A DNA stretch of 64,000 bases from the NCBI GenBank assembly GCA_964019135.1, contig OZ025260.1, positions 18,842,254 to 18,906,253 of the forward strand, read 5' to 3'. Each line of letters starts with the position of its first letter. Position 1 is the stretch's first letter. Under the pieces are notes generated by a model that did not search any database, had not been told where the DNA came from, and saw only the letters and a program-made list of their open reading frames with translations. The stretch is from Arenicola marina. Its lineage: Eukaryota; Annelida; Polychaeta; Arenicolidae. Below are positions 25,229 through 36,749 of the stretch, piece by piece. The translations under genes and the position numbers were made by a program.

Positions 25229-26574
25229 GTTGCAGACATTAAAATTCAGGGCAATGTTTCCCTGTAAGGCTTCTTACTGTACCATAATGATCAACTGTCC
25301 ATTGTACTGTAATATACTGCAGGCACCTGTTGTAAAAATGTATAAAATAGTATATCAGATTTATAATTTAAATACACTATATCTGGATTACAATTACATA
25401 AAAACTAGCAACTGGCAAATAAATAAGTAGGTCTAATACTTGTATTCTGCAGTTTACTAGATGTATATATATGGATATCGGGTGTGTATTATTAATACTG
25501 ACCCGGCCACTACAAATTTACCTGTCTTATTACATTTAAAAATAACAGCGTTGATACAACTAAGAAACAAATTATTTACTGCATTATTTACAAGGATTTT
25601 GACGATTCTGCCAAGTGATGTTTGGAAAAGTGAGTGTCTATATAACTGAACACTCAGTTTTTTTATGTTATATTACTGGAGCCAAAAAATGAAAGTAATC
25701 ATGCAGTTGTTATTCACATTGATCAACTACCTGCAGGTTATTTGCTCAGTGTAAGCTGAACATTATTGGATATAGCGAAAGATTGCAGTTGTAATTTAAA
25801 TTTCTCTCTACTATATATACCTATATATAGTCTAATATAGGATTTACATAACCTCTTTCTAACATGATATAACTGGATACAGATCTATTATATTTAATTT
25901 AAGTTAACAAAAAATGACTTGAAAGTTTTAATTAATTAACTAACCTATTTTTAGGAAAAAAATTATGGATTTTAAACCTTAAAACTAAAAGGCTTAATAT
26001 TTTTGCTCAAGCCAAAACTTAAAATAAGCATCTAAGCTTATTATTTATTAAGTTATTAGGCCTAGATCTATTGGTTATTTTAATTAAATGATTTCTGTCA
26101 CAAACTTTCGTTACATATCAATGAAGAAATATGGCTGACAAGCAAGTAAAGACAACACTGTCATATCATTATCAGTGTCACTAACCAACGGACTGGCAGA
26201 CAGTGTCAGTGTCAGCAAAGTGCCAGTGTCACTAACCTGCTAACTGTTCAAATCTGTTGACAGTGACACTTACCAGCGACTGCGAGTGCGAGTGTTGACT
26301 GTTGTTTGTGTTGACGCTCAGACTGTGTATGTGATCAAATGGCTCAAAGTACTAAGATTTATCACCCAAAATTGCGTTCTAGACAAAGCTACCGCGCTGT
26401 TGATACCATATTTGTACCATTTTTCGTGTAATAAACCCACGAACGACTCCAGTGAATTCTCCCAGTATCTCGCCGCGTGAAGACCTCCAATGAGCCGTCG
26501 CGTTGCTATTTTGGTCACGTGGTGCAAATAAGCAGATTCACTCTCTGCCTTCGTCTCACTCCGCTAGGGCTCCA
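25229..26574. other. Region upstream of the anoctamin start codon
   Basis: AT-rich to about 26100. At 26155-26285 there is an imperfect repetition of CAGTGTCACTAACC-type words. GC content rises after 26440. A promoter or untranslated first exon of the anoctamin gene may be here, but no core promoter element can be assigned. Confidence 0.4.
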
Positions 26575-26835
26575 TTATATGTAAAAGCGGAGCTTGCGTA
26601 GCGCCACCTTGCGGGGAGCTTGAAGCAGGGTAGCGGCCCGAAGGCTGCGCTTGAGGTTGGCAAGAAGCATTCTGCAACTTCTTTGGACCCATGAGCGTGT
26701 CCAGGGGAGGGGAGAGGGGGGTTGGGGGTACAGGTGGCACGTTCCCCCCCTTTCAGCAAACCCTAAAATACATTTGCGCCCTTCACCTTTTCAAGTTATG
26801 TGCCCCCTGGCCTCTCCTTATATATATCACAATGC
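26575..26835. mobile_element. Dispersed repeat fragments related to 30640-30830 and 36030-36080
   Basis: 26580-26628 (AAAGCGGAGCTTGCGTAGCG, CCACC, GGGAGCTTGAA) matches 36033-36077. The segment near 26735-26825 on minus (CAAATGTATTTTAGGGTTTG, CTTGAAAAGG, GGGGGCACA) matches the plus-strand segment near 30750-30815. Recurrence in both orientations indicates a transposable element family; class not determined. Confidence 0.6.
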
Positions 26836-27224
26836 ATCAATCTTCGTAGTTTATGTGACCCATCCCCCCGTGACTCGGTGGTATAACGGCCCACATGTAG
26901 GCGGTGCACCGCTTTTTTTTTACAGCGTGCATGATTGCCAATAAATGCAGGTCGGCATTAGTCGGTTCGCGTGAGACGATGGGTTGGTAGCCTTTGTTGT
27001 AATCCTATTTGTTTCGTGACAGAGCGTGCCGCAGTCGTCGCGTCGATGACCAGTCGTTTGGTCTCAGTGGCGGATCTAGCGGGGGGGCGGGGGAGGGGGG
27101 GGGGCGTTCGTGGGGCGCTGGCGGTGAATACTAGCGCCCACCGGACGCGGGGGAACGGACGTCAAGGGAACCAACGCCACGCTGTGCGCGCGCGGTGAAT
27201 ACTAACGTCCAGTGCTGCGTGGTT

Positions 27225-27490
27225 ACCGTGACGGCACCGTGACGGCACCGCGACGGCACGGTGTCGGCACCGTGACGCCACAGCCTCGGCACCGCAACGG
27301 CACCCTGTCGGCACTGTGACGGCACCGCGACGGCACCGTGACGGCACTGCGACGGCACCGTGACGGCACCGCGACGGCACCGTGACGGCACCGCGACGGC
27401 ACCGCGTCAGGACTGTGACGGCACAGCGTCGACACCGTCACGGCATAGCAACAGCACCGCACGGCACCGCAACGGCACCGTGACGGCTGA
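27225..27490. repeat. 11/22-bp GC-rich minisatellite (CGGCACCGTGA)
   Basis: About 24 units of CGGCACCGTGA / CGGCACCGCGA, with degenerate units at the 3' end. Alternating GTG/GCG gives a 22-bp higher unit over part of it. Frames on both strands are artefacts. Flanked on the low side by a short duplication of CGGTGAATACTA (27122 and 27194). Confidence 0.93.
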
Positions 27491-28624
27491 CGCGTGTAAC
27501 TCTACTGCTTTATGTACCGGGCTATTAGGCATAATTAATAATAATTCCAGAGCAGTATCCTGAAAACAAAACCTTCACACGGAGGTTTACTCAATCATTA
27601 TGGTTATAGTTATGGTCCCGCGGTAAATAAATAGTCAGTGTCAATATGGGTAAAAAGTGAAGCGGTCTCTACGTGACGTACTTTTCCCGAGGTAACAGCT
27701 AGATAGTTCCGGACCGACTTTCTGAAAGTACCTAAATCGAATGCTAAATCTCGCTGTAGACTGACTTTTTATTGTGGTGGTAATGACTGTGACTGAAGAT
27801 GATAAGATCGATTTCATTTATTTAAAATCTTTGATACCTGAGACCGTCGTGTTGACATCACGCACGATACATACACTCGACGTCACTTAATGCCGTCAAT
27901 ACATCTCGCCAACATAAAGTTCTCGCATCATACTGATATGGTTGCGATTTAATTGTTTAAGTTCGCCTATATTTAACAGTTAATTTACAGAAGTTTAATC
28001 ACACAATAGTGTTATTCAAATAGCGTTAGTCAAGTACGTACAACTATTCGAACAAAAATGGAAAATATTAAAGTTGCATGTCGAGTTCTTTCTCGCCTAA
28101 ACTAAGCCCAGGCGAAATTTATATCAAAATTTGCAGAAAACTCGATTGTTTTATTCTATACATTCAGAAACCTGATAAACATCGCCGTTTCGGCTGTGGT
28201 ATGGCAAACGTGTCTATCCCGGGACACCACAGAACTCTGTCGCGGGACTGCTACTTATACCAAAGCATCGCGAAGCACACAAACTGATGACGTTTACCAC
28301 TAAAGTGAAAACTTGTGGTAAATTGATATCACGGACAAGGCTAAGAGACACTATTTGGCAGTCTGGCATGCGTGGAATATAGACAAAAGAAATCTTGAGT
28401 GATTCAAGGACTGATTCTTATTTGCATTTTGCTGCGTGGGGGCTGCGTTTTCGCTCCTTCACCCCCAAAAGATACACACTGAATCTCCAAGACTTACTTA
28501 CACATGTGTCGGATTTATATCAGTAGGCCTACCGCACTTTTACAAGACTGGCCTGCAATAAATGGAGATATACAGTCATGCATGTGCTCTTATTTGAGTG
28601 AAAACCTGACGTCATCTGTAAGCT
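27491..28624. other. Gene-free interval downstream of the EXPERA-like gene
   Basis: Unique AT-rich sequence. It could contain the 3' UTR of the minus-strand gene ending at 28625, but no clear minus-strand AATAAA close to the stop was seen. No repeat recognised. Confidence 0.5.
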
Positions 28625-30166
28625 TTAAAGGAACTTCTTCACATGTGGCGGACCGTCAACCACTCTCCGCCAGAGCGTACACATAATCAGAAAAGGGACC
28701 ACAATCCAAATGAGATTTGGAATCCAGAGAATAAATATGGTTCTGAAGAGGTCGTTATGGCCCGAGTATTCGCCGCCACCTAGGAATTCCATGTATTGCA
28801 GCATATAGAGCACTGTTTTCCACCAGGTCATGACAGCGGTCGTGAAGGCTAGTGGGGCAGTGGCCCGACTGCGTCGCCAATTCTGCAACGATAAAATAAC
28901 ACTGACTCAAAATATCAAGCCAAATTGGCTAAGAAATCTACCGCTTATTACTAAGTTACGCATATATAAATGACTGTAACGCATATACTGGTGTGTGTAA
29001 TATTCTACGTCATGTACCTTATATCATATTTATTCTTGGATTAATTACACAGTGCATAGAAAAACAGGTGTACGTGATACACCAAATTCTGACCAACAAT
29101 CGGTTCTCACCAAGAATGCGATCAGGACGCTAAGGAAAACTTCACAAAGATTCATTCTGGAAAATAAAAAAAGTTGTTTTTGATCGGCTTGCCATATAGC
29201 TGCAGCCGACGTTAAACGCAACTAATAGTAATTGTATTCGTTATGGGTTGAACTAAGCTGCTAAAACCAGAGATTCCCCATCAAAGGTTAGGCCTAGACA
29301 GGCGAGCGTTATAGCAAGCCGATGGTTACTCTTAGGTTGCTACAAACTCGTGGAAACGTTTCTGCTCTGTAAAGTCGCTTCCCAAACTGACGACACGGGG
29401 GAGAGATATAAAGTCGCTTCCAACTGACGACACGGGAGAGGGTAAATCTCGGGGGGAGGGGGGGGAGGCGGTAAAAGCAAGGATGTTACGCAATTGGCTG
29501 GGTTCCAACGGATGGAGTCACGAAGGTTACACATACACGCTCACAGCGTACACAAAGGTGTCTGTCAGGTCTTGATATCTCTTGTCCACTTCCATGTAGA
29601 GCTCATCTGCAAATATGTATGGTCGGACGACAGCTTTAGTTTTGATCAATATATCAATTACTTGTTAGCACCTTACATTCATGTTTTCTGTCAGATCGAT
29701 GCCTTTTATAAATTTATATTATTAACTATCGAGGAATTAATTTTCTATTAAAGTCGCATCACATGACTCGTTCAGTTTATATAAACTGCGATTTTTTTCT
29801 TATGCATCACGACAGATCTGGCATTACGTCAAACCTTTGGCTCACACACATCTGTGAGTGAGGTGCTGATTGGGCACAGTAAGTCAGTGGAGGGGGGGGG
29901 GTGCACGTTGGGGGCACCCACAGGGTATACAGAACGTGTATACGGCTCTACCCTATAACTGGCGTGTACCTTGCGATATATCTTACCGGTAGGATAACCT
30001 ATCACTCTGCTTACGTACATGGTTTCCACAATGCATGGTATTTTCCTCCCGGTAATGTGTCTGGTCGCAGCAGAATAAAAGAAGCATCCCAAGTACAAAT
30101 CAAAGTGTTCGCAAAGTACCAAAAGATAATCCAGGGAGCGATTTTATACTCTACGGCCGAAGACAT
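28625..30166 (-). CDS. EXPERA-like four-pass membrane protein, 173 aa, complete
   Basis: Four exons join in phase: 30019-30166, 29537-29606, 29111-29156, 28625-28882 (522 nt including stop), with donors GTACGT, GTATGT and GTGAGA and AG acceptors. Four hydrophobic segments lie near residues 11-30, 72-90, 96-118 and 133-156. Key motifs: CTWDASFILLRPDTLPGGK after helix 1, YMEVDKRYQD in the first loop, NLCEV in helix 2, TWWKTVLY in helix 3, then GHND and WIPNLIWIVVPF in helix 4. The order and spacing resemble EXPERA-domain proteins (EBP/TM6SF/TMEM97 superfamily), in particular uncharacterised fungal-type members with WDA..LLRP and GHN. Related proteins act in the ER on sterols or lipids; enzymatic function here is not shown. 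ATG chosen because it opens just before helix 1. Confidence 0.8.
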
Positions 30167-30639
30167 GGTTCTGTTGGTTTGAAGATGTTCAGCCTGTCCG
30201 GCCCTGCGAAGATCATACCTGCTTAATTGACTTCCGCCAAAATATTCGCTGGTCAAGGTTCAAAGGCAAACTTGCACAACTCATGTAATGTACGCGCGTT
30301 ATGATGTGCCTTTTGGCATTATAGTGGAGGCAGCCAGCTTGCATGAATATGTAGAGTATGAACATAACCGCTTGGGGATTTACGCTATACTACAGCCTAG
30401 AGTACAGGGGGGCACTATGGAATCAGTCTTCATTGTCAGATTCCCTCGTGTTGGCCTCATGGTTCTTGCATCAGCCCACAGGGACGCGATAGGCGGCAAG
30501 ACAGCACAACTTCGGAACAAGAGGGGCGGGACTCTTCGCCTCAACGTCGGGTAAATACAGGCAGAGGCGTTTGCAGGAATTCTTGAAACTGGGGGGGCAC
30601 AACAAATTGTTCCACAAAAACATGCGTGTAGAAACCATA

Positions 30640-30835
30640 GGTAGGTGACCGTGATGCAACGAATTTGAAAGGGAGAAAGGGGGGGGGGGGTAAGGGTCTG
30701 AAAGGGAAGGGGAGCACGTCCCCCCTGTGCTCCTCCCCAACCCCTGGCAAGCGGGCACAGAATTTGAAAAGGGGGGAGGGGGCACAAATATATCTTAAGG
30801 TCTGAAAGAAGCCGCCTGTGCCCATGCGTGGGATG
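30640..30835. mobile_element. Degenerate dispersed repeat (G-rich)
   Basis: Two tandem-like segments of GAATTTGAAAGG...GGGGG...GGTCTGAAAG (30658-30705 and 30760-30810). They match the reverse complement near 26735-26825, so this is an interspersed family. Several overlapping frames over it are artefacts of G tracts. Confidence 0.55.
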
Positions 30836-30924
30836 ACAGAAGCGGTTTTGGCGCAAAACCGGTAGGTTACACCATATTATGGCATGGATTTAACACCATA
30901 CCCACGTGGCCCTCGATGTCTGCG

Positions 30925-31060
30925 AACTCGAACTCCAGGGCCCGTAAGTTCGAAACGCCAGGGGCAAAATATTTCGCCCTAGAATAGGACATTAGCATGG
31001 AGCGGGGCGATATATTTGGCCCCCGCCGTTCGAACTTAAGGGCCCTGGTCCTCCGGTTCG
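30925..31060. repeat. Imperfect inverted repeat (hairpin)
   Basis: CTCCAGGGCCCGTAAGTTCG (from 30934) pairs with CGAACTTAAGGGCCCTGG (31029-31046), with further pairing of the inner sequences CGCCAGGGGCAAAATATTTC and ATATATTTGGCCCCCGCCG. Total length about 120 bp; looks like a foldback or MITE remnant. Confidence 0.7.
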
Positions 31061-31144
31061 CGATGGCGGGTCTTGGCCCTATTCTTGTTGATTTGCTGGT
31101 TGACGTTGATCGGCTATGGTACGTCGGCATCAACGCCAACTCAC

Positions 31145-32372
31145 CCGGTGTCAGCCCCTGCCACAGCATCTGCAATAAGGAGTCTCGTATTAACACACAT
31201 GCTTCAGGTCTCTATATAGGGAATGAACGTTTTAATTGTATAATGATATTATATTATATTACATAATGATATTATATTATATTACATAATGATATTATAT
31301 TATATAATGATATTATATTACATAATGATATTATATTATATTACATAATGATATTATATTACATAATGATATTATATTATATTACATAATGATATTATAT
31401 TATATTACAAAGGGCAAGGCGGCTGAAATATAAACAAATAAGTACACTTAAGACACTTACGTGAACATTCACCATTTCCGTTAACATATCTGGCACCCAG
31501 CTCTCACAACATCTTCTCAGCTTGTCACCTTGGCACACAGCCGCACAATATACAAAACCTGGCACACAGCCTCACGATATCATGGCACACAGCCTCACAA
31601 TATCCTGGCACACAGCAGCATGATATAATGGCACACAGCAGCATGATATAATGGCACACAGCAGCATGATACAATGGCACACAGCCTAACAAAGCGCTGG
31701 CACACAGCCTCACCACAGTAACCTCATCTGTCATCTGTCTCTGTTTATCTCTTTACTGCGGTTCTATATATACCGGCTACTGCCACTCCCATCTCTACTG
31801 CAATTAACCAAAGACACTAAAATTTACTCGTACACAGTCACGCAATTAGACCTTCCCAGATGCTGACATCTAGAACGCTCACACAACTGGATTACTTGGC
31901 CAACTTTGGCACTCGTTCACACAGATGAAACTGACATAAACATTGATAACTCAAAACCATAACTCGAAAAACCATGAACCCGTGACAACTGAACGAACCT
32001 CTTCCGCAATGGATGCCGCCGAGTCGAAGGGCCTCTTGATACCCGCCTCCTTCAGGTCCCGGCTTATTGCTGCAACCTTCCCACCGCCTGTTTCAAATGG
32101 AACAGAACAACGTTAGCTAATAAAAAAGTATATTATATATACAGAATTTTAAATGATCATAAATCAGACTGTATAAAAATGCTGAGGGCCTTAACATTCT
32201 ATAAAGATGGCGAAAAATAATTACCGGGTAGGACCGGACAGGTGTGGCCGTGCATCCCGGGTATGTATACGCCGTCCGACACAGCTGGGTCTTCCACCGA
32301 AAGGTGCACCGCCACACGATCGGCGCTTGTCGACTTTCAACGTGTACGTTTGTCCGACATTGTCGACCAAAA
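31145..32372 (-). CDS. Unrecognised gene, internal exons (partial)
   Basis: Exon-like blocks on minus: ~32225-32330 (up to 32372), 31999-32087, and possibly a 25-nt exon 31145-31169. The donor after PGMHGHTCPVLP (phase 1, GTAATT) fits the acceptor before GGKVAAISRDLKEAGIK (phase 1). That exon ends phase 0 at SIAEE, and the 25-nt exon MLWQGLTP follows in phase. The combined 29-codon exon is stop-free only in this frame. I do not recognise the family. The upstream half of the first block reads ILVDNVGQTYTLKVDK in a frame one base off (shift near 32322-32329), suggesting an indel, sequence error or pseudogene. The block abuts the 45-bp array. Both gene ends are unknown. Confidence 0.45.
31243..31410. 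repeat. AT-rich tandem repeat (ATAATGATATTATATT)
   Basis: About eight units of ATTACATAATGATATTATAT with 16-bp and 22-bp spacing variants. No coding potential. Confidence 0.9.
31528..31715. repeat. ~23-26-bp minisatellite (TGGCACACAGC)
   Basis: Seven to eight units of TGGCACACAGCAGCATGATA or CCTCACAATA variants, with unit length varying. The cysteine-rich frame across it is a repeat artefact. Confidence 0.88.
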
Positions 32373-32375
32373 TGT

Positions 32376-35300
32376 GGCAGGAACCGGAGGGAGGTCAGCA
32401 GCAGCTGGAACCGCAGCAGCGGCAGGAACCGGGGGAGGCCAGCAGCGGCTGGAACCGCAGCAGCGACAGGAACCGGGGGGAGGCAGCAGCAGCTGGAACC
32501 GCAGCAGCGACAGGAACCGGGGGGAGGCCAGCAGCGGCTGGAACCGCAGCAGCGGCAGGAACCGGGGGGAGGCCAGCAGCAGCTGGAACCGCAGCAGCGG
32601 CAGGAACCGGGGGGAGGCCAGCAGCGGCTGGAACCGCAGCAGCGGCAGGAACCGGGGGGAGGCCAGAAGCAGCTGGAACCGCAGCAGCGACAGAAACCGG
32701 AGGGAGGTCAGCAGCGGCTGGAACTGGGGGGAGGCCAGCAGCGGCTGGAACCGCAGCAGCGGCAGGAACCGGGGGGAGGCCAGCAGCAGCTGGAACCGCA
32801 GCAGCGGCAGGAACCGGGGGGAGGTCAGCAGCGGCTGGAACCGGAGGGAGGTCAGCAGCAGCTGGAACCGCAGCAGCGGCAGGAACCGGGGGGAGACCAG
32901 CAGCGGCTGGCACCGCAGCAGCGGCAGGAACCGGGGGGAGGCCAGCAGCGGCTGGAACCGCAGCAGCGGCAGGAACCGGGGGGAGGCCAGCGGCGGCTGG
33001 AACCGCAGCGGCGGCAGGAACCGGGGGGAGACCAGCAGCGGCTGGCACCGCAGCAGCGGCAGGAACCGGGGGGAGACCAGCAGCGGCTGGCACCGCAGCA
33101 GCGGCAGGAACCGGGGGGAGGCCAGCAGCGGCTGGAACCGCAGCAGCGGCAGGAACCGGGGGGAGGCCAGCGGCGGCTGGAACCGCAGCGGCGGCAGGAA
33201 CCGGGGGAGGTCAGCAGCGGCTGGAACCGCAGCAGCGACAGGAACCGGGGGGAGGCCAGCAGCGGCTGGCACCGCAGCAGCGGCAGGAACCGGGGGGAGA
33301 CCAGCAGCGGCTGGCACCGCAGCAGCGGCAGGAACCGGGGGGAGGCCAGCAGCGGCAGGAACCGGGGGGAGGTCAGCAGCGGCTGGAACCGCAGCAGCGG
33401 CAGGAACCGGGGGGAGACCAGCAGCGGCTGGCACCGCAGCAGCGGCAGGAACCGGGGGGAGACCAGCAGCGGCTGGAACCGGAGAGAGGTCAGCAGCAGC
33501 TGGAACCGCAGCAGCGGCAGGAACCGGGGGGAGGTCAGCAGCGGCTGGAACCGGAGGGAGGTCAGCAGCAGCTGGAACCGCAGCAGCGGCAGGAACCGGG
33601 GGGAGGCCAGCAGCGGCTGGAACCGCAGCAGCGGCAGGAACCGGGGGGAGACCAGCAGCGGCTGGCACCGCAGCAGCGGCAGGAACCGGGGGGAGGCCAG
33701 CAGCGGCTGGAACCGCAGCAGCGGCAGGAACCGGGGGGAGACCAGCAGCGGCTGGCACCGCAGCAGCGGCAGGAACCGGGGGGAGGCCAGCAGCGGCTGG
33801 AACCGCAGCAGCGGCAGGAACCGGGGGGAGGCCAGCGGCGGCTGGAACCGCAGCGGCGGCAGGAACCGGGGGAGGTCAGCAGCGGCTGGAACCGCAGCAG
33901 CGGCAGGAACCGGGGGGAGGCCAGCAGCGGCTGGCACCGCAGCAGCGGCAGGAACCAGGGGGAGGTCAGCAGCGGCAGGAACCGGGGGGAGGTCAGCAGC
34001 GGCTGGAACCGGGGGGAGGCCAGCGGCGGCTGGAACCGCAGCGGCGGCAGGAACCGGGGGGAGGCCAGCGGCGGCTGGAACCGCAGCGGCGGCAGGAACC
34101 GGGGGGAGGCCAGCAGCGGCTGGAACCGCAGCAGCGGCAGGAACCGGGGGGAGACCAGCAGCGGCTGGCACCGCAGCAGCGGCAGGAACCGGGGGGAGGC
34201 CAGCAGCGGCTGGAACCGCAGCAGCGGCAGGAACCGGGGGGAGGCCAGCGGCGGCTGGAACCGCAGCGGCGGCAGGAACCGGGGGAGGTCAGCAGCGGCT
34301 GGAGCCGCAGCAGCGACAGGAACCGGGGGGAGGCCAGCAGCGGCTGGCACCGCAGCAGCGGCAGGAACCGGGGGGAGACCAGCAGCGGCTGGCACCGCAG
34401 CAGCGGCAGGAACCGGGGGGAGGCCAGCAGCGGCAGGAACCGGGGGGAGGTCAGCAGCGGCTGGAACCGCAGCAGCGGCAGGAACCGGGGGGAGACCAGC
34501 AGCGGCTGGCACCGCAGCAGCGACAGGAACCGGGGGGAGACCAGCAGCGGCTGGAACGGGAGGGAGGTCAGCAGCAGCTGGAACCGCAGCAGCGGCAGGA
34601 ACCGGGGGGAGGCCAGCAGCGGCTGGAACCGGAGGGAGGTCAGCAGCAGCTGGAACCGCAGCAGCGGCAGGAACCGGGGGGAGGCCAGCAGCGGCTGGAA
34701 CCGCAGCAGCGGCAGGAACCGGGGGGAGACCAGCAGCGGCTGGCACCGCAGCAGCGGCAGGAACCGGGGGGAGGCCAGCAGCGGCTGGAACCGCAGCAGC
34801 GGCAGGAACCGGGGGGAGACCAGCAGCGGCTGGCACCGCAGCAGCGGCAGGAACCGGGGGGAGGCCAGCAGCGGCTGGAACCGCAGCAGCGGCAGGAACC
34901 GGGGGGAGGCCAGCGGCGGCTGGCACCGCAGCAGCGGCAGGAACCGGGGGGAGGTCAGCAGCGGCAGGAACCGGGGGGAGGTCAGCAGCGGCTGGAACCG
35001 GGGGGAGGCCAGCGGCGGCTGGAACCGCAGCGGCGGCAGGAACCAGGGGGGAGGCCAGCGGCGGCTGGAACCGCAGCGGCGGCAGGAACCGGGGGGAGGC
35101 CAGCAGCGGCTGGAACCGCAGCAGCGGCAGGAACCGGGGGGAGACCAGCAGCGGCTGGCACCGCAGCAGCGGCAGGAACCGGGGGGAGGCCAGCAGCGGC
35201 TGGAACCGCAGCAGCGGCAGGAACCGGGGGGAGGCCAGCGGCGGCTGGAACCGCAGCGGCGGCAGGAACCGGGGGAGGTCAGCAGCGGCTGGAACCGCAG

Positions 35301-35572
35301 CAGCGACAGGAACCGGGGGGAGGCCAGCAGCGGCTGGCACCGCAGCAGCGGCAGGAACCGGGGGGAGACCAGCAGCGGCTGGCACCGCAGCAGCGGCAGG
35401 AACCGGGGGGAGGCCAGCAGCGGCAGGAACCGGGGGGAGGTCAGCAGCGGCTGGAACCGCAGCAGCGGCAGGAACCGGGGGGAGGTCATGCAGGAGCTGG
35501 AACGGCAGCAGCGGCAGGAACCGGGGGGAGGTCAGCAGCAGCTGGAACCGCAGCAGCGGCAGGAACCGGGCG
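32376..35572. repeat. 45-bp GC-rich minisatellite, ~70 units
   Basis: Unit: AACCGGGGGGAGGCCAGCAG, CGGCTGGAACCGCAGCAGCG, GCAGG. Shortened units (21 or 24 bp) interrupt the period. Point variants alternate GGCC/GGTC/GACC, CAGCAG/CGGCGG and GGAACC/GGCACC. Lengths are multiples of three apart from single-base changes in the G run, so five frames stay open for hundreds of codons on both strands; these are not taken as genes. The low end touches an exon-like block of a minus-strand gene. On minus each unit contains GGTTCCAG, an acceptor-like word. Confidence 0.95.
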
Positions 35573-35690
35573 AACACAGTCATGCACCACATGTTCGGTG
35601 CTGCCATCGCCCACACCCGTCGCATCGCCAAGCCTTGCTGGCGGGGTGGAACATGCGTCGCATGTAATACACTAGTCCTGCAAGCAAGCC
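35573..35690 (-). other. Exon-like or element-derived fragment beside the 45-bp array
   Basis: After GCTTGCTTGCAG (minus) two frames look protein-like: WRCDGCGRWQHRTCG (PHD-like Cys/His spacing, then stop) and TCDACSTPPARLGDATGVGD running into the array. Neither can be decided. It lies directly next to a copy of the dispersed repeat found at 36849-37110, so it may be transposon-derived. Confidence 0.3.
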
Positions 35691-35770
35691 GCTGTGGCTA
35701 CCGCCAACAGCAACGTAGTTCCACAACCGGACCCATATTGGAGCGGACTACGTTACATCCATGGAACTAA
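35676..35770. mobile_element. Fragment of the 36849-37110 element family
   Basis: GCAAGCAAGCCGCTGTGG...ATTGGAGCGGACTACGTTAC, ATCCATGGAACT matches 37022-37100 with about 75-80% identity by eye. One element end only. Confidence 0.7.
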
Positions 35771-35819
35771 AGTGACTAAGTTAGTATTACACAGGTCAGC
35801 GTTCTCAAGATTCCTCTTG

Positions 35820-35912
35820 CTCTTCCTCAAAGGGGTGGGGAGGGGGGGGGGGGGTCCGGACTCCCTGGACACTGCCCTCTCCTCCTGTATCCGCCTTTGG
35901 GTTTGTCAAGGT
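35820..35912. mobile_element. Possible DNA-transposon end fragment
   Basis: GGGGGTCCGGACTCCCTGGA and TGTATCCGCCTTTGGG resemble 53524-53586 (GGATCCGGAACCCCTGGA, CTGGATCCGCCCTTGAG). CAGTGGCGGATCTAGC at 27066 is a reverse-complement relative. Low-complexity G tracts make the limits vague. Confidence 0.4.
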
Positions 35913-36748
35913 TATGCTACGGTCCACCAAATATTCCGCGTTTAATTGTTGAAAACTATAATGTTGCAGAAAATTGCAGCTGATGTGACCGTTTTTCAAG
36001 AATCTTAAAATTTGCCCCCGGCCGACAGCAGCGGTAAAAGCGGAGCTTGCGTAGCGCCACCGTGCCGGGAGCTTGAATATTTGTATTTTCTGCACAACTC
36101 GTTGCAACGGCTCGATGACATTGTCGGCGGCATGTTTTACTCAAGAAAAGCAGAAACTTCGCTGGGAACCAGCCTGCATGTGCGAGCGGCCCTAGGCCGG
36201 TTCCCAGCCTAAATCGAAACACAAACAAACTGCGGTAATACACTGTAAAAAAGCCGCCCGGTCCCTGGCTAATTTTGTACGACTCGCTTTTTTCATGCAA
36301 CAGCCCCAAACTTCAGTCTTTTCATGGTGCTGTTAGCGGAAGCCTAAATTTGTGATATTAAGGAATTTGACATTGACACTGTGCACAGCCACAGGCACAG
36401 TAAATCATACCACAGCCAGGTGCCACTTCATCATGCACTCACACTAGTCACAGCCGCGCACTTAGGCCAGCTATGGTAAAGGTGGGTGGGTGGGGCGGGG
36501 GGGGGCGGCTGCACACATATGTCATAAGCCGCCCACTACCCCACCCACCCACCCACGATTGAGGCACCTGTGTCTGTGATCATAGCCCTGTTTGATGGCG
36601 TTAATGGTTACGGCAGACTGATATAGGCCGTCCTTACCTACGGTGTAGCTGTTATGGACATAGAACAATATAAAATCTATAACAAGCCATCTGATGGGGC
36701 TACTGTGATCATACCCATGTCCTTGAGCGCTTGACTCCATAATATTCG
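35913..36748. other. Gene-free interval with repeat debris
   Basis: Includes 36033-36077 shared with 26580-26628 and a TGGGTGGG-rich stretch at 36482-36510 with its complement (CCACCCACCCACCCAC) at 36540-36555. No gene recognised. Confidence 0.5.
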
Positions 36749-36749
36749 A

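Noticed and set aside
35573..35665. PHD-finger exon (WRCDGCGRWQHRTCG)
   Set aside because: Only a partial Cys/His pattern, followed at once by a stop and next to mobile-element sequence; kept only as an uncertain fragment.
32207..35770. Six or more long overlapping frames (GRPAAAGTAAAA, QQRLEPQQRQEPGG, VPAAAAVPAAAG)
   Set aside because: All follow from the 45-bp GC-rich repeat. None has an independent start or domain, and no frame is favoured.
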